Source of the DNA: Polyangia bacterium
GTDB taxonomy: Bacteria; Myxococcota_A; Polyangia; Nannocystales; Nannocystaceae
NCBI GenBank assembly: GCA_030430565.1
Contig: JAUIKS010000002.1
Location: 434,001-498,000, forward strand
DNA: 64,000 bases
Direction of reading: 5' to 3'
The notes beneath the pieces are model-generated. The model worked only from the letters and a program-made list of their open reading frames with translations. It had not been told where the DNA came from and made no database searches. Below are positions 11,101 to 18,885 of the stretch, one piece after another (the first letter of the stretch is position 1; each line of letters opens with the position of its first letter). Both the position numbers and the translations under genes were made by a program.

Positions 11101-14100
11101 CAGCCCCTTGAGGCGCTCTCGCGCCTTCTCGTGCATCGGGTCGATCAGCAGGACCTCGTTGAGCAGCTCCACCGCGTCGGCGAAGCGCATCAGCTGGTCG
11201 CCGACGACCTCGGCGGTCCGCTCGAGCAGCGAGGCGCGATCGCTGTCGCTGTCGACCATCATCGTCAGCCGCCGCAGCCCCTCCTCGACGTCGGCCCACC
11301 GCTCGAGCCGCGCGTTGAGATCGATCATCGACTCGATCGCGATCTGGGTCTCGGCCTCGCTGACCGCGATGTCGATGATCCACTGGTAGGCCTCGATCGC
11401 GGCGTGCAGGTTCTCGGCCTTGTCGCGCTGGACCTCGCCGATCTTGCGCCACAACCGGGTCTTCTCGAAGTCGTCCTCGACGACCTCGACGCGCTGCCGC
11501 AGCACGTCGCAGAGCTGCTCCCAGTCCTCGAGCTGCACGAACAGCCGCTCGAGCGCGTCGAGGGCGATGGTGTTCTCCGGGTCGTAGTCGAGGACCTCGT
11601 AGTAGGCCGTCGACGCGCTCTCCGGATCCGCCAAGCGCTCCTCGAGCAGGCCGGCGATCTCGAGGCAGGCGCGGACCTGTCCCTCGGTCTCCTCGATGAA
11701 GCGCAGCTGACCGCGCAGCGCGTCGACCAGCGACGCGTAGTCCTCGGCCTCGCGGTGCAGCCGGACCAGCGCCCGCGTGGCTTTCTCGATGAGCCCGACA
11801 TCAGGGGGGTCGAGCTCGACGAGCTGCGTGTAGGCCTGGCGCGCGCCGTCGACGTCGCCCAGGAAGTCGTCGAGGATCGCCGACATCCGCGAGAGCAGAT
11901 CGATCTTGAGGTTGTTGTCCTCCGTGCGCTCGATCGCGGCCTGCCAGATCTCGACGAGCGCGCGCTGCTTCTCGAGGTCAAGGCCGAGGCGCTGGACCTC
12001 CGTGCGCGTATCCGTGCGCCGCGGATCCATTATGTACGCGGTCCGCAGGGTCTCGAACGCGCGCTCGCGGTTGTTGAGATCGATCTCCTCGATCTGCGCG
12101 ATCTGAAGCAGGTAGCCGATGGCCTCGTCGCCCTGCCCCATCGACTCCGCGCTCGCGCGCCGCACCAGCAGCACGCGGATCACCGACTCGTGATCGTCGA
12201 GCTGCACGTAGATCGGCTCGAGCATCGTCGCGACCTGCAGCCGGACGTCGTCGACCTCGAGCAGCTCCTCGAGCAGCGCCCGCGCGCGCTCGTGACGTTC
12301 GTCCTGCTCGATCACCGCGCGCAGCAGCTCGACCGCGCCGAACACGTCGTCGAGCCGATTCTTGCGCAGCGCCGCGCGACGGCACCAGATCTCGCGCCGG
12401 AGCTCCTCGTCGTCGACCAGGTCGAGCCAGCGGCCGTACAGCTCCTCGAGCGCGAAGTGGTCGTCTTTGTTGTCGCTCTCCTCGTACATCGAGGCCAGCA
12501 GCTCGATCGTCGAGAGGTCGTCGGGCTCGAGGTCGAGCAGCTCCTCCGCAGTGCGGATCGCGACGGTCTTGTCGTCAAGCGCGTGGCGAGCGAGCTTGAC
12601 GATGCGCTCGAGCAGCCGGCGCTGCTCGTCGGCCTCGAAGATCGCGTCGGCCCTGCGGCGGTAGAGGTTGACGAGCTCCTCGTGGGCGCTGCGGCCCCGC
12701 AGGAGCACCTCGAGGGACTCGTAGGCCTCCTCGTGGGACTCGTCCTCGTCGAGGATCGCGGTGTAGACCCGCTCGGCGTTCTCGGCCTCGTCCAGGTAGT
12801 CGCGGTACAGGCTGCCGAGCTCGACCCGGAGGTTGCGGCGCAGCGCTCGATCTGTCTCTTTGACCTCGCGGCCGAGGTTCTCGGCCTTGTTGATCCGCTC
12901 GCTGATGTGATCGATCGCGCGATCAAAGGCGCTCGCCACCATCGGCAGCTGATCGAGATCACGCGCCTCTTTGCGCAGGCGCGCGCGCCCGGTCGCGTCG
13001 AGCGGCTCGGTGACGAACAGCGAGAGGCGGACGCGCAGCGCCTCGACCTCGCGGCCGGACATGCGCTGGTAGATGTCGAGCAGCTCGGTGAGCTGCAGCC
13101 GGCGCACGCCGGGGTCGGGCTCATGGTCGGCGATGACCTCCATCGCCTCGGCCTCTTTCACCCGGTCCTTGACGCTGCGGTAGTACGGCAGCAGCCCGCG
13201 GACGATCCGCAGCGCGACGCTCGTGTCGGCGCGGCGCAGTAGCTCCAGCGCGTCGATCGTCGGCAGGTGATCGGGCTCGAACTGGAGCACCTTCAAGAAG
13301 CCGTCGATGGCTTTCTCGGACTCGTGCAGGCGCTCCGCGTAGACCTTCGAGACCTCGAAGAGCAGCGGGATCTGGGCGTCCGACGGATCCATGAAGTTGA
13401 GGCGCTGCTCGAGCACCCGGACCAGCTGGGTCCACTCTTTGGCCTTGCGCAGGATCCTCGACTGCCCCTCGAGCGCGCCGGCGTCCGTCGGCGCGAGCAG
13501 CAGGAGCTCCTCGAGGGTCTTCACCGCCGCCGGGTAGTCACGCAGCTGCTCCTCTTGCAGCTTCGCGATCCGGCGCAGCATCGTCAGCCGGGCGTCGATG
13601 CCCTCCGACGCCTCGAGGCGCACGCGGAAGACCGCGACGAGCTCCTCCCACATCTCGAAGTCGGTGTAGAGGTCCTCGAGCGACGCGAGCGCGGCCTCGT
13701 TGCCCGGCTCGAGCTCGAGGATCTGCTTGAGGTAGCGCTCGGCCGCCTGCGCGTCGCTGAGGCGATCGCGGGACACGGCCGCGAGCTTGTCGAGCAGCTC
13801 CAGGCGCTCGTAGGTGTCGCACTCGTCGCTCGCGAGGCGCTCTTCGAACAGCCGGATGAGCTCGCCCCAGCCGTCACAGCGCTCGGCCGCGCTCTCGAGG
13901 CCGGCGCGCAGCACCACGTCGTCGGGGCGCAGCTTGTAGGCGCGGCCGGCCCAGGTCAGCGCGACCTCGGGCTGCTCCTGCTTGTGCAGCGCGACGTCGC
14001 GGATCGCCGCGATGTACTCGAGGCGCTCGTCGTCGTCCTCGGCCGCGTCGAGCAGAACCTCGTAGGCCGCGACGAGCTTGTCCCAGTCCTCCTGCTCGCG

Positions 14101-15873
14101 GTAGATGGGCAGGACCTCGTGGGCCGTCAGCGGATCGCCGGGCTTGAGCTCGAGCATCTTCTCGAGCGCCGCGAGGCCGCGCGCGGCTGAGCCGAGCTTG
14201 TCTCGACACAGGCTCGCCACGCGCCGGTAGAGCGAGATCTGCTCGTCGACGTCATCGATCGCGCCGCTGTCCGCGGTGCGCTGGAGGATGTCCACGACCT
14301 CCGCGACCCTGCCTTGCTTTTCGAACAGGTTCACAAGGTCATCCCAACGACCGCTCGAGACGTAGGTGTCGCGCAGCGTCGCGCTCGCGCTCGCGTGGTG
14401 GGGGTCGAGGCGCACGACCTCCTCCCACACCCGCGTCGCGTCCTCCTCGCTGTTCAGCCGCTCGGTGTAGATGCTGCCGAGGTAGACGAGCATCTTGATC
14501 GCCGCAGCGGTGTCGACCGTGTTCTTGACGCGCCGGTGCACCATCTCGGCGACCTCGGGCCAGCGGTCCGCCGCCTGGTAGAGGGCCGCGAGCGCCGCGA
14601 GCGCCTCGTCGACGTCGCCGTGGTGCTCGAGCACCTCGTTCCAGCTGGCGATGTGCTGCTCGACGTCTTCGAAGCGCTCTTGGGTCAGCCGCGCGATCTG
14701 GATGCGGATCTCGAGCGCCGCCTCAGCTGGCGCATCGGACAGCTGCTCGCGCAGCAGCTCGATCAGCGACTCCCAGTCGCCGCGGATCTCGTAGACCCGC
14801 GCCACCATCGCCCGCGCCTTGCGGTCGCCGGGCTGGACCTCGAGCGCCTCGTTGAGCTTCGCCAACCCCTGGTCGGCGTCGTTGAGCTCGTCGAGGTAGA
14901 TGCCCGCGACGCGCCGCAGCATGTCGGCCTGGCGCTCGCTGTCACCCTCGCGCTTGGCGGCGTCGACGAGCCGGTTGTAGACGTTGAGCAGGTCGTTCCA
15001 GCGGCCGTCCTTGCCGTAAGTCTCGGCCAGCGCGGTCAAGCTCGCGTCATGCCGCGGGTCGATGTCGAGGATGCGCTGCAGGGTCTGGAGCGCCATCGCG
15101 TCGAGGTTGAGCTGGTCACGATAGACCTCGGCGATCTCGAGCAGGCGCTTGATTCGATCTTCGCGGTGCTCCTCCTCGTCGGGGATGCGCTCAAACTGGT
15201 CCTTGAGCAGCTCGACGAGCGCGGTCCACTTCTCGCCGAGCCGATAGAGCCGAAGCAGCGCCGTCGCGGCGTCTTCGTCGTACCCGTCCTCGCGCAGCAC
15301 GCTGCGCCACACCTCGATCGCACGCCCGACGCTCCCGAGCTTGTTCTCAGCGAGGTCGGCCATCTCCTTCGCCAGCTCGAGGCGGAACTCGGCGTCGTCC
15401 TTCGAGGCGCGACGCGCCTGGACGAGCACCTGCATGAGCTGCGCGGCCTCTTTCTCACCGGAATAGACCGAGCGATAAAACGCCAACAGATCCGGACTCG
15501 CCGGCTCCGCCCGTCGCACGCGCCGAAAATAGGGCTCGGCGAGCTTCGGGTTCCCGCTGGTCTTCCAGATCGCCAAACCGGCGAGCAGGGCGACGGCGTT
15601 GCCTTCCGCGTTTCGAGGCGCGCGCTGGGCCGAGACCTTGGCGGCGTTGACGACGTCCTTCGACGCGGCGTCGTCGACGATCAATCGACCGAGAACCGCC
15701 GCCGCAGCGTCGAGTGACGCTGGGTTCTTCTTCGCGTCGGCGCGGGCGGTCTGCAGGTCGACGTCTCCCACGGCCGAAGCCAACGACGAGCGATCGGCAT
15801 CGCTACCGCCGCTTGTGTCATTCGCGTCGAGGGAGCGCAGGTAGTTGAACAGTGCAGAGCGGAGTTCGGTCAT
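5155..15873 (-). CDS. Giant TPR-repeat protein (3572 residues), function unknown
   Basis: Almost the entire 3572-residue product is a helical solenoid of degenerate TPR units with no signal peptide or membrane segment, so it is probably cytoplasmic. The repeats follow a pattern of about 72 residues (two helical pairs) with a recurrent W-x2-L-V motif, as in MWEELVAVF and KEWTQLVRVL, and a Glu/Asp-rich, Leu-rich composition. I chose the ATG at 15871-15873 (protein MTELRSALF); the frame is open to an ATG at 15942, but that extension is Pro/Arg-rich and looks non-coding. No catalytic domain could be found. Such solenoids usually act as scaffolds for protein complexes. It has its own intergenic region upstream and two hairpins downstream, so it is probably a single-gene transcript. 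Confidence 0.85.
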   Translation of the reverse strand: MTELRSALFNYLRSLDANDTSGGSDADRSSLASAVGDVDLQTARADAKKNPASLDAAAAVLGRLIVDDAASKDVVNAAKVSAQRAPRNAEGNAVALLAGLAIWKTSGNPKLAEPYFRRVRRAEPASPDLLAFYRSVYSGEKEAAQLMQVLVQARRASKDDAEFRLELAKEMADLAENKLGSVGRAIEVWRSVLREDGYDEDAATALLRLYRLGEKWTALVELLKDQFERIPDEEEHREDRIKRLLEIAEVYRDQLNLDAMALQTLQRILDIDPRHDASLTALAETYGKDGRWNDLLNVYNRLVDAAKREGDSERQADMLRRVAGIYLDELNDADQGLAKLNEALEVQPGDRKARAMVARVYEIRGDWESLIELLREQLSDAPAEAALEIRIQIARLTQERFEDVEQHIASWNEVLEHHGDVDEALAALAALYQAADRWPEVAEMVHRRVKNTVDTAAAIKMLVYLGSIYTERLNSEEDATRVWEEVVRLDPHHASASATLRDTYVSSGRWDDLVNLFEKQGRVAEVVDILQRTADSGAIDDVDEQISLYRRVASLCRDKLGSAARGLAALEKMLELKPGDPLTAHEVLPIYREQEDWDKLVAAYEVLLDAAEDDDERLEYIAAIRDVALHKQEQPEVALTWAGRAYKLRPDDVVLRAGLESAAERCDGWGELIRLFEERLASDECDTYERLELLDKLAAVSRDRLSDAQAAERYLKQILELEPGNEAALASLEDLYTDFEMWEELVAVFRVRLEASEGIDARLTMLRRIAKLQEEQLRDYPAAVKTLEELLLLAPTDAGALEGQSRILRKAKEWTQLVRVLEQRLNFMDPSDAQIPLLFEVSKVYAERLHESEKAIDGFLKVLQFEPDHLPTIDALELLRRADTSVALRIVRGLLPYYRSVKDRVKEAEAMEVIADHEPDPGVRRLQLTELLDIYQRMSGREVEALRVRLSLFVTEPLDATGRARLRKEARDLDQLPMVASAFDRAIDHISERINKAENLGREVKETDRALRRNLRVELGSLYRDYLDEAENAERVYTAILDEDESHEEAYESLEVLLRGRSAHEELVNLYRRRADAIFEADEQRRLLERIVKLARHALDDKTVAIRTAEELLDLEPDDLSTIELLASMYEESDNKDDHFALEELYGRWLDLVDDEELRREIWCRRAALRKNRLDDVFGAVELLRAVIEQDERHERARALLEELLEVDDVRLQVATMLEPIYVQLDDHESVIRVLLVRRASAESMGQGDEAIGYLLQIAQIEEIDLNNRERAFETLRTAYIMDPRRTDTRTEVQRLGLDLEKQRALVEIWQAAIERTEDNNLKIDLLSRMSAILDDFLGDVDGARQAYTQLVELDPPDVGLIEKATRALVRLHREAEDYASLVDALRGQLRFIEETEGQVRACLEIAGLLEERLADPESASTAYYEVLDYDPENTIALDALERLFVQLEDWEQLCDVLRQRVEVVEDDFEKTRLWRKIGEVQRDKAENLHAAIEAYQWIIDIAVSEAETQIAIESMIDLNARLERWADVEEGLRRLTMMVDSDSDRASLLERTAEVVGDQLMRFADAVELLNEVLLIDPMHEKARERLKGLFEHESVRHRIVDILKPLYEAEQDWTALVDLEERQARTLSRPERVDALIGIAETYEVRLENSERAFNILCGLMMDAGEMPQLPEIIARVERLGAAPERAEALLAAYQETVDNVLDADVMLLVLRNIGGVALNRLNNLQEARGAYERVLELEPGDGRAMDALELIYVSEDDQEALSELLVRRAEQTDDEGRREELWVRAAEILAGQLERPEDAIDLYERLSPESQVHPRVQQNLEALYEQTSRHHDLARFLERRVESLEEADLVAVRIRLARLHAGELANPEEGLRHFAEALRLDPAAALGTGELARYLENPEIRAQVIETLEPVFIDIGDWGRVIEVQNLRLEDADSPEEQAAILSRVAEIEETSLGDAEKAFATYGRVFRLQPADSACRGQLDRLAGALAKVPEYAKLLTEYLEEEVPGDDSEEILEVVSEAAQLWVQLEQHRAAVPLFERLLAARPDDPEVFPRLEAALRSAEMWPELADAYWQEADSSLDETHQVEVLLRLSQLALNVIVDDEMAVKAFRRVLEVQPENADARAQLEGLLERTEQWEPLVEALRERQNRTEDLDQRAEVMLRVASLQDERLEQPSDAIDTLETALMETEGGARVVEMLETIAATREDQRERVFGLLRPIYEEQRNVARLVGIDEWKLTVTVEPESRHEIYREMAALLEAEPDGAAHAFRVLVRALSEPGPHDATTSLDEEAVRLARQLGALESLSRAMIDAAESQSLEEERERRVNLLVKAATFQLQAGENESAVEILRSALGVIDDNLEALRLLDDALIKTLRYEELVGVIEQRIRIAESDGDRLDLTRRLARLHEDTLANDNQSIAAWRQLLELEPQDAEALQRLRLAYETNSSTHELIEILERQIEGSLDPDVRRGLRRDLADIHRNAGNRSAEIEALRELLLEEPTDDAAMEALATALREEERFGDAAEVMLDRANAAEADGRRAELLLEVARVYAGPLGDTMTALGHYEGVLIADSDQVGALQDLVEMANKPEDHESVAALVLPHLDQRGRYKELALVLEARSRLAEDAIEATEALQRLARVRWERLHDPEGSLEAYNLLMDRINIEELAPVLSQAARLSVHLGRADAHVDALATRAANEELDPQARVLIAMSAADIAEEIMGDKTRALALLAPLVEGGLADGELCKSVERLARSLGNKPLMAVSLRQLSRLAEGGQEQAEILVRLGDAELGSDNTQAAMEAYRDALDVIPGFAGAVAGLERILNLGGSEGATPEVLDALERAYQDAGNKPGLARLTRTRLETAEGAELLRLLEQLGHLIDEGGGKPRESLEVWGNLMMRDAENESALRRVVELAAERSLLSDAIHFMAAAIDAAQGQKRPCFALCIATTRILLQQIGDPTTALRALRPALAENPDSLEALELQIISARACGDLEVLHAALTHYAGLLDEPEKAVKFWQEAADVAGRQGQYERMRKDLEQLIELDESNEAAWHKWLEVLAQCEAWEDLAEGLERRAMITTNEDERHILRHHLARILIDRLSKVDEAVNTYNDMLAARPDNLEVMAELEVLLRRHERWDEVREVLERKAEHVEGEDRIGTLEELARIVAVQLEEPSDAIGIYHRVLGERPGHAGALEALERLLTDAERWSELAEVKESRIAQLREQAGSSEAAAKELLDTTLALALLLADRMSEEVRARGLLDEVLEADPNNVAALLCLARVQEVTGEEDVMVETLNRAMAMEPTGPVGAELRVRMAKLAETPEARREHLEAALHMDPQNLVAAEQLLELSREEGYWEQVAYLLALVSSFERDATLKRKLDLERADILIEKLGQLEDALQALAPIYQEVQDDPEINRRIADALFESERFEEAMGMYNWLVEVGGANTGRRDKRQGQYLTRLARIELHLQTEGADPLQRLKDAYRIDTTNAETLVTLADLYAAQGEWKESLKLARTMLLQNVDRSGIIRRGDIYMRLANAHIELDETPKAISMLRRGKQEDPDHPELGPLLEQLKS

Positions 15874-16135
15874 AGGAGCTTCGGGGTACCGAGGAACGCG
15901 GCCGGCGTTCCCCTCGGTGCGATCAGCTGGCCTGGGCCCCACATGGTCGCCAAGAAAGCGTTTTGAATCCAGGTCGCAATCGCGTCATACCGCGGATTTA
16001 CAGCAGACGGTGAGACACTTCTGCGACCCCTTGTTCCAACTTCGTGTTGGCCACCTCGCGGGCCGCTCGGGGATCGCTCACGGGCCCGCGCAAACGACAC
16101 CTTCGCCCGCTCGCGAACACGCTGCAGCGCGCGCC
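15874..16135. other. Intergenic region between the giant TPR gene and rlmB
   Basis: This 262-base stretch should hold the promoter of the giant TPR gene and the end of the rlmB transcript. A short CCAAC/GTTGG hairpin (about 16036-16050) and a GC-rich 8-base inverted repeat (CGCGGGCC with GGCCCGCG) follow the rlmB stop in the minus direction. I see no convincing promoter boxes and no small gene. Confidence 0.4.
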
Positions 16136-17017
16136 TCAGCCGACGGTCGATAAAATCACAGCAGCGGCCGCGGACACGTTCAGCGAACCAACTTCGCCCG
16201 CGCCCGCGATGGTCGCGAGCCAGTCACAGCGCTCGCGCGTGAGTCGGCGAATTCCGCGACCCTCGCTCCCCAATACGACGACAAGGCGGTCTGGAAGCCC
16301 TTCTGCGCAGATCTCGCGGATCGGCCGTCCGTCGACCACAGTCCCGAGCGCCCAGTATCCCGACTGTTTGCAGACGTCCACCGCGCGCACGAGGTTGGTC
16401 TCGACGATCAACGGCACGCGCTCGGTCGCTCCCGCCGAGGAGCGCACCACCGTCGGCGAGAGCCCGACGGCACGATCGCGCGTCCAGAGGACCGCAGTCG
16501 CGCCGAAGAATTCCGCGCTGCGAATGATCGCGCCCAGGTTCCGCGGATCCTGGACGCCATCGAGCGCGACTAAAAGCTCGCGTCCCTGCGCGGTCCGCCG
16601 CGGCGCGATGGTCCCGTCGAGCGCGTCCTCGATCGAGTACAGCCGCGGCGGCGCGGCGACTGCGACGATTCCGCGCGCTAGCTCGGGCGCAGATCCACGC
16701 GCCAACATGGTCTGCTCGAGCAGCTCCCGGTCGACCGCCTCGACGCTGATGCCGAGCTCGCGGGCGCGTGCTGTGAGGGACTCCAACGAGCGCTCGCGTT
16801 CACGCTGTACGAGCAACTTTCGGATCCGACCCGGGTCACCCGCGAGCAGCTCGTTGACCGCGCGCTCCCCCGGAACCAGGTAGTCGTTTTTGCGCGCGGG
16901 ACGACTCGCGCGAACGCGCGGCTCACTCCGGCGGGCGGACGATCGCCCCGGCTTGGCCGGACGCGGACGCTTCGACTTCGACGGTGGCTGTGGTTTCGAC
17001 CGGGACAAGACGCCCAT
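16136..17017 (-). CDS. rlmB: TrmH/SpoU family RNA 2'-O-methyltransferase (RlmB-like)
   Basis: A 293-residue SPOUT-class methyltransferase that would transfer a methyl group from S-adenosylmethionine to a ribose 2'-hydroxyl, most likely G2251 of 23S rRNA as in RlmB. All three SpoU motifs are visible: NLGAIIRSAEFFGA, VVLGSEGRGI and GEVGSLNVSAAAAV near the C-terminus. The knotted catalytic domain follows an L30e-like N-terminal substrate domain. The first 45 residues are Arg/Lys/Pro/Ser-rich and disordered, as in other long RlmB proteins. The ATG at 17015-17017 has an AGGG about 9 bases upstream but lies inside the preceding gene, giving a 95-base overlap in a different frame. A shorter start (TTG three codons on) cannot be excluded. 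Confidence 0.88.
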   Translation of the reverse strand: MGVLSRSKPQPPSKSKRPRPAKPGRSSARRSEPRVRASRPARKNDYLVPGERAVNELLAGDPGRIRKLLVQRERERSLESLTARARELGISVEAVDRELLEQTMLARGSAPELARGIVAVAAPPRLYSIEDALDGTIAPRRTAQGRELLVALDGVQDPRNLGAIIRSAEFFGATAVLWTRDRAVGLSPTVVRSSAGATERVPLIVETNLVRAVDVCKQSGYWALGTVVDGRPIREICAEGLPDRLVVVLGSEGRGIRRLTRERCDWLATIAGAGEVGSLNVSAAAAVILSTVG

Positions 17018-18752
17018 CTTTTACCCTGAGCACCGACGCTCGTGGCTGTGCACTTTGCGCAGCGCCGCCACCCGACCACGCCGAGTGCAACGCGCGCCAC
17101 ACCAACCATGCCTGGTCACCGGGCGGCTCCCCCGCGACCGCGATGAACTCGGCTTCGAAGTCCATCGCCTCGGAACTCGGCCACGCCACGGGCGCCACGT
17201 ACACACCCGTGAGAATTTCATGCCCGCGACCGAGCGCGCGCGCGCTCACCCCCTCGCCGGTGGTCATCACGACCAAGCCCGGGCTCTCGGGTCGATCGAC
17301 CTCCACTCGCTCGCGCCCGAGTTGGCGAACGACCAGCTCCATGCGGGCCAAGCGGTCGGCGATAATCAGCACGGTCGAGCCCGAGCGAAGCGCGCCCATG
17401 ATCGGGTCTAGGATTTTCTTGAAGCTCGTCGTCGACGGCGGATAGTCGATTATCTTCAACCCCTTGGCGCCGCTCGCTTCAAGCCCTGCTTGAACCCCAT
17501 TCGTGACGCGCTGGCCGTAGACTGTCGGCGGACGAAGCAGCACAACCTCCTGGCCGCCACGGGCGCGCGCCATCGCCGCGAGCGCCTCGCCACGAGCTTC
17601 CAGGTTCGGCGCGACCCCGCGAACTTCTCCGCGACCCTCGCCGGGGATCACGAGTTCAGCCGCACCTTGTACGCTCTCGGCGGCCGCGCCAATCCCGTCT
17701 GGCGCGATCGGCCCGACGATCATCGACGCCCCGCGCTCCACGAGGCGACGCGCGGCGAGCTTGGTCTGGGCCGGATCGGATCCGGAGTCTTCCCACATCA
17801 CGGACCAGCTCGCGTCGCCAGAGCGCCGCGCGAGTACACGAACCGCGGCTTGCACGGCGGCGAGCTGCTCGTCGGCGAGTCCGGCGAAGCGACCCGAGCG
17901 CGGCAGCAGGACGCCGATCGTCGCCTCCTCGGTGTGGGTCGCGCACTTGCGAACCCACTCGGGAGCGTTCGGTGGGAAGGTGTGCCCGGCTCGACTCAGG
18001 AGGCACGCCCCGGCGTCGGTCCCCGGGACACGCCGCGCCAAGCTCTCGAGCGTGCGCGCGTCGAGCCCGCGAAACAGCCGCGCGATTCGCTGCTGGCAAT
18101 ACACGGCCGCCGCGGTCCCGTCGCGGACCTTCGCTCGCCACCGCGCGTGGGCCAGCAGCGCCTCCCCCTGCTGGCCGGCCCGTTCATGGGCCATCGCGCT
18201 CGCCGCGATCCAATCAATCTCGGGGATTTGTCCGTTCTCGAGCAGCGCTGTGAGTTCGCTGAGCGCCAGCTGCGGATCCCCTCCGCGGGCGCGCGCGAGC
18301 GCGCGCAGCCGCTGAAGCTGGACCACCATGCCGAACTCCTCGGGCTCCAAGACCCTTCGCGCACCTCCGGCCGCCTCGAGCGTGGCCAACATCTCCTCGG
18401 ACATCCGAATCGCGCCGGCGTCGTCGCCGTGCAGATACGCGTAGCCAACCTTGGCCTGGACCGCGGCGAGGCGGAGGTTCATGGGCGGGTCACGGGACAA
18501 CAACTTGTCAGCCGCGCGCACGACATCCGCTCCGCCCGGGTCGCTGCTCGAGGCGGCGCGGACCCGCTGCCAATCGCGCTCAAACGCCGGATCCACCCGC
18601 GCGGGTGCTGGCGCCGTGACGCCGCCTTCGATCCCGTGCTCGGTCTGCGGCGGCTTGGTCTGGCACGCCAGCGCGCTCGAGATCAACGCGCCAGCGACGA
18701 CAAAACCCGTCACGAGCGAAGCGCGGGCACCTGCTTCGGAACGCGGGCTCAT
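16923..18752 (-). CDS. LpoA-like lipoprotein with periplasmic-binding-protein fold
   Basis: A 609-residue lipoprotein: basic N-terminus, hydrophobic core and a lipobox ending in SALAC. The N-terminal half (to about residue 280) is helical and TPR-like, with repeated Ala/Leu/Glu patterns. The C-terminal half begins at TIGVLLPRSGRFAG and looks like a type 1 periplasmic-binding fold. That combination is the architecture of LpoA (LppC family), the outer-membrane activator of penicillin-binding protein 1A. The start at 18752 gives a proper signal peptide; the frame is open to 19007, but that extension has no export features and overlaps the divergent gene. The last 95 bases overlap rlmB in another frame. 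Assignment as a peptidoglycan-synthase activator is by architecture only. Confidence 0.7.
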   Translation of the reverse strand: MSPRSEAGARASLVTGFVVAGALISSALACQTKPPQTEHGIEGGVTAPAPARVDPAFERDWQRVRAASSSDPGGADVVRAADKLLSRDPPMNLRLAAVQAKVGYAYLHGDDAGAIRMSEEMLATLEAAGGARRVLEPEEFGMVVQLQRLRALARARGGDPQLALSELTALLENGQIPEIDWIAASAMAHERAGQQGEALLAHARWRAKVRDGTAAAVYCQQRIARLFRGLDARTLESLARRVPGTDAGACLLSRAGHTFPPNAPEWVRKCATHTEEATIGVLLPRSGRFAGLADEQLAAVQAAVRVLARRSGDASWSVMWEDSGSDPAQTKLAARRLVERGASMIVGPIAPDGIGAAAESVQGAAELVIPGEGRGEVRGVAPNLEARGEALAAMARARGGQEVVLLRPPTVYGQRVTNGVQAGLEASGAKGLKIIDYPPSTTSFKKILDPIMGALRSGSTVLIIADRLARMELVVRQLGRERVEVDRPESPGLVVMTTGEGVSARALGRGHEILTGVYVAPVAWPSSEAMDFEAEFIAVAGEPPGDQAWLVWRALHSAWSGGGAAQSAQPRASVLRVKDGRLVPVETTATVEVEASASGQAGAIVRPPE

Positions 18753-18885
18753 GTCCGCCAACCATACGGGTCCAGTTTGAGCTCGCCCAAACAATTCGCG
18801 GCTCGCCGGGAGTGATTGTGCGCGCCGCGCGAGGTCTGCCTTGACCGGTGTTGCGTGTCCGACCGTGCTATACCGTGGGCTGTCC

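Noticed and set aside
8065-13242. A 1725-codon open frame on the plus strand inside the giant TPR gene
   Set aside because: It is antisense to a clear TPR coding frame, has Leu/Arg/Val/Asp-rich low-complexity composition and no domain; GC-rich third positions create such frames.
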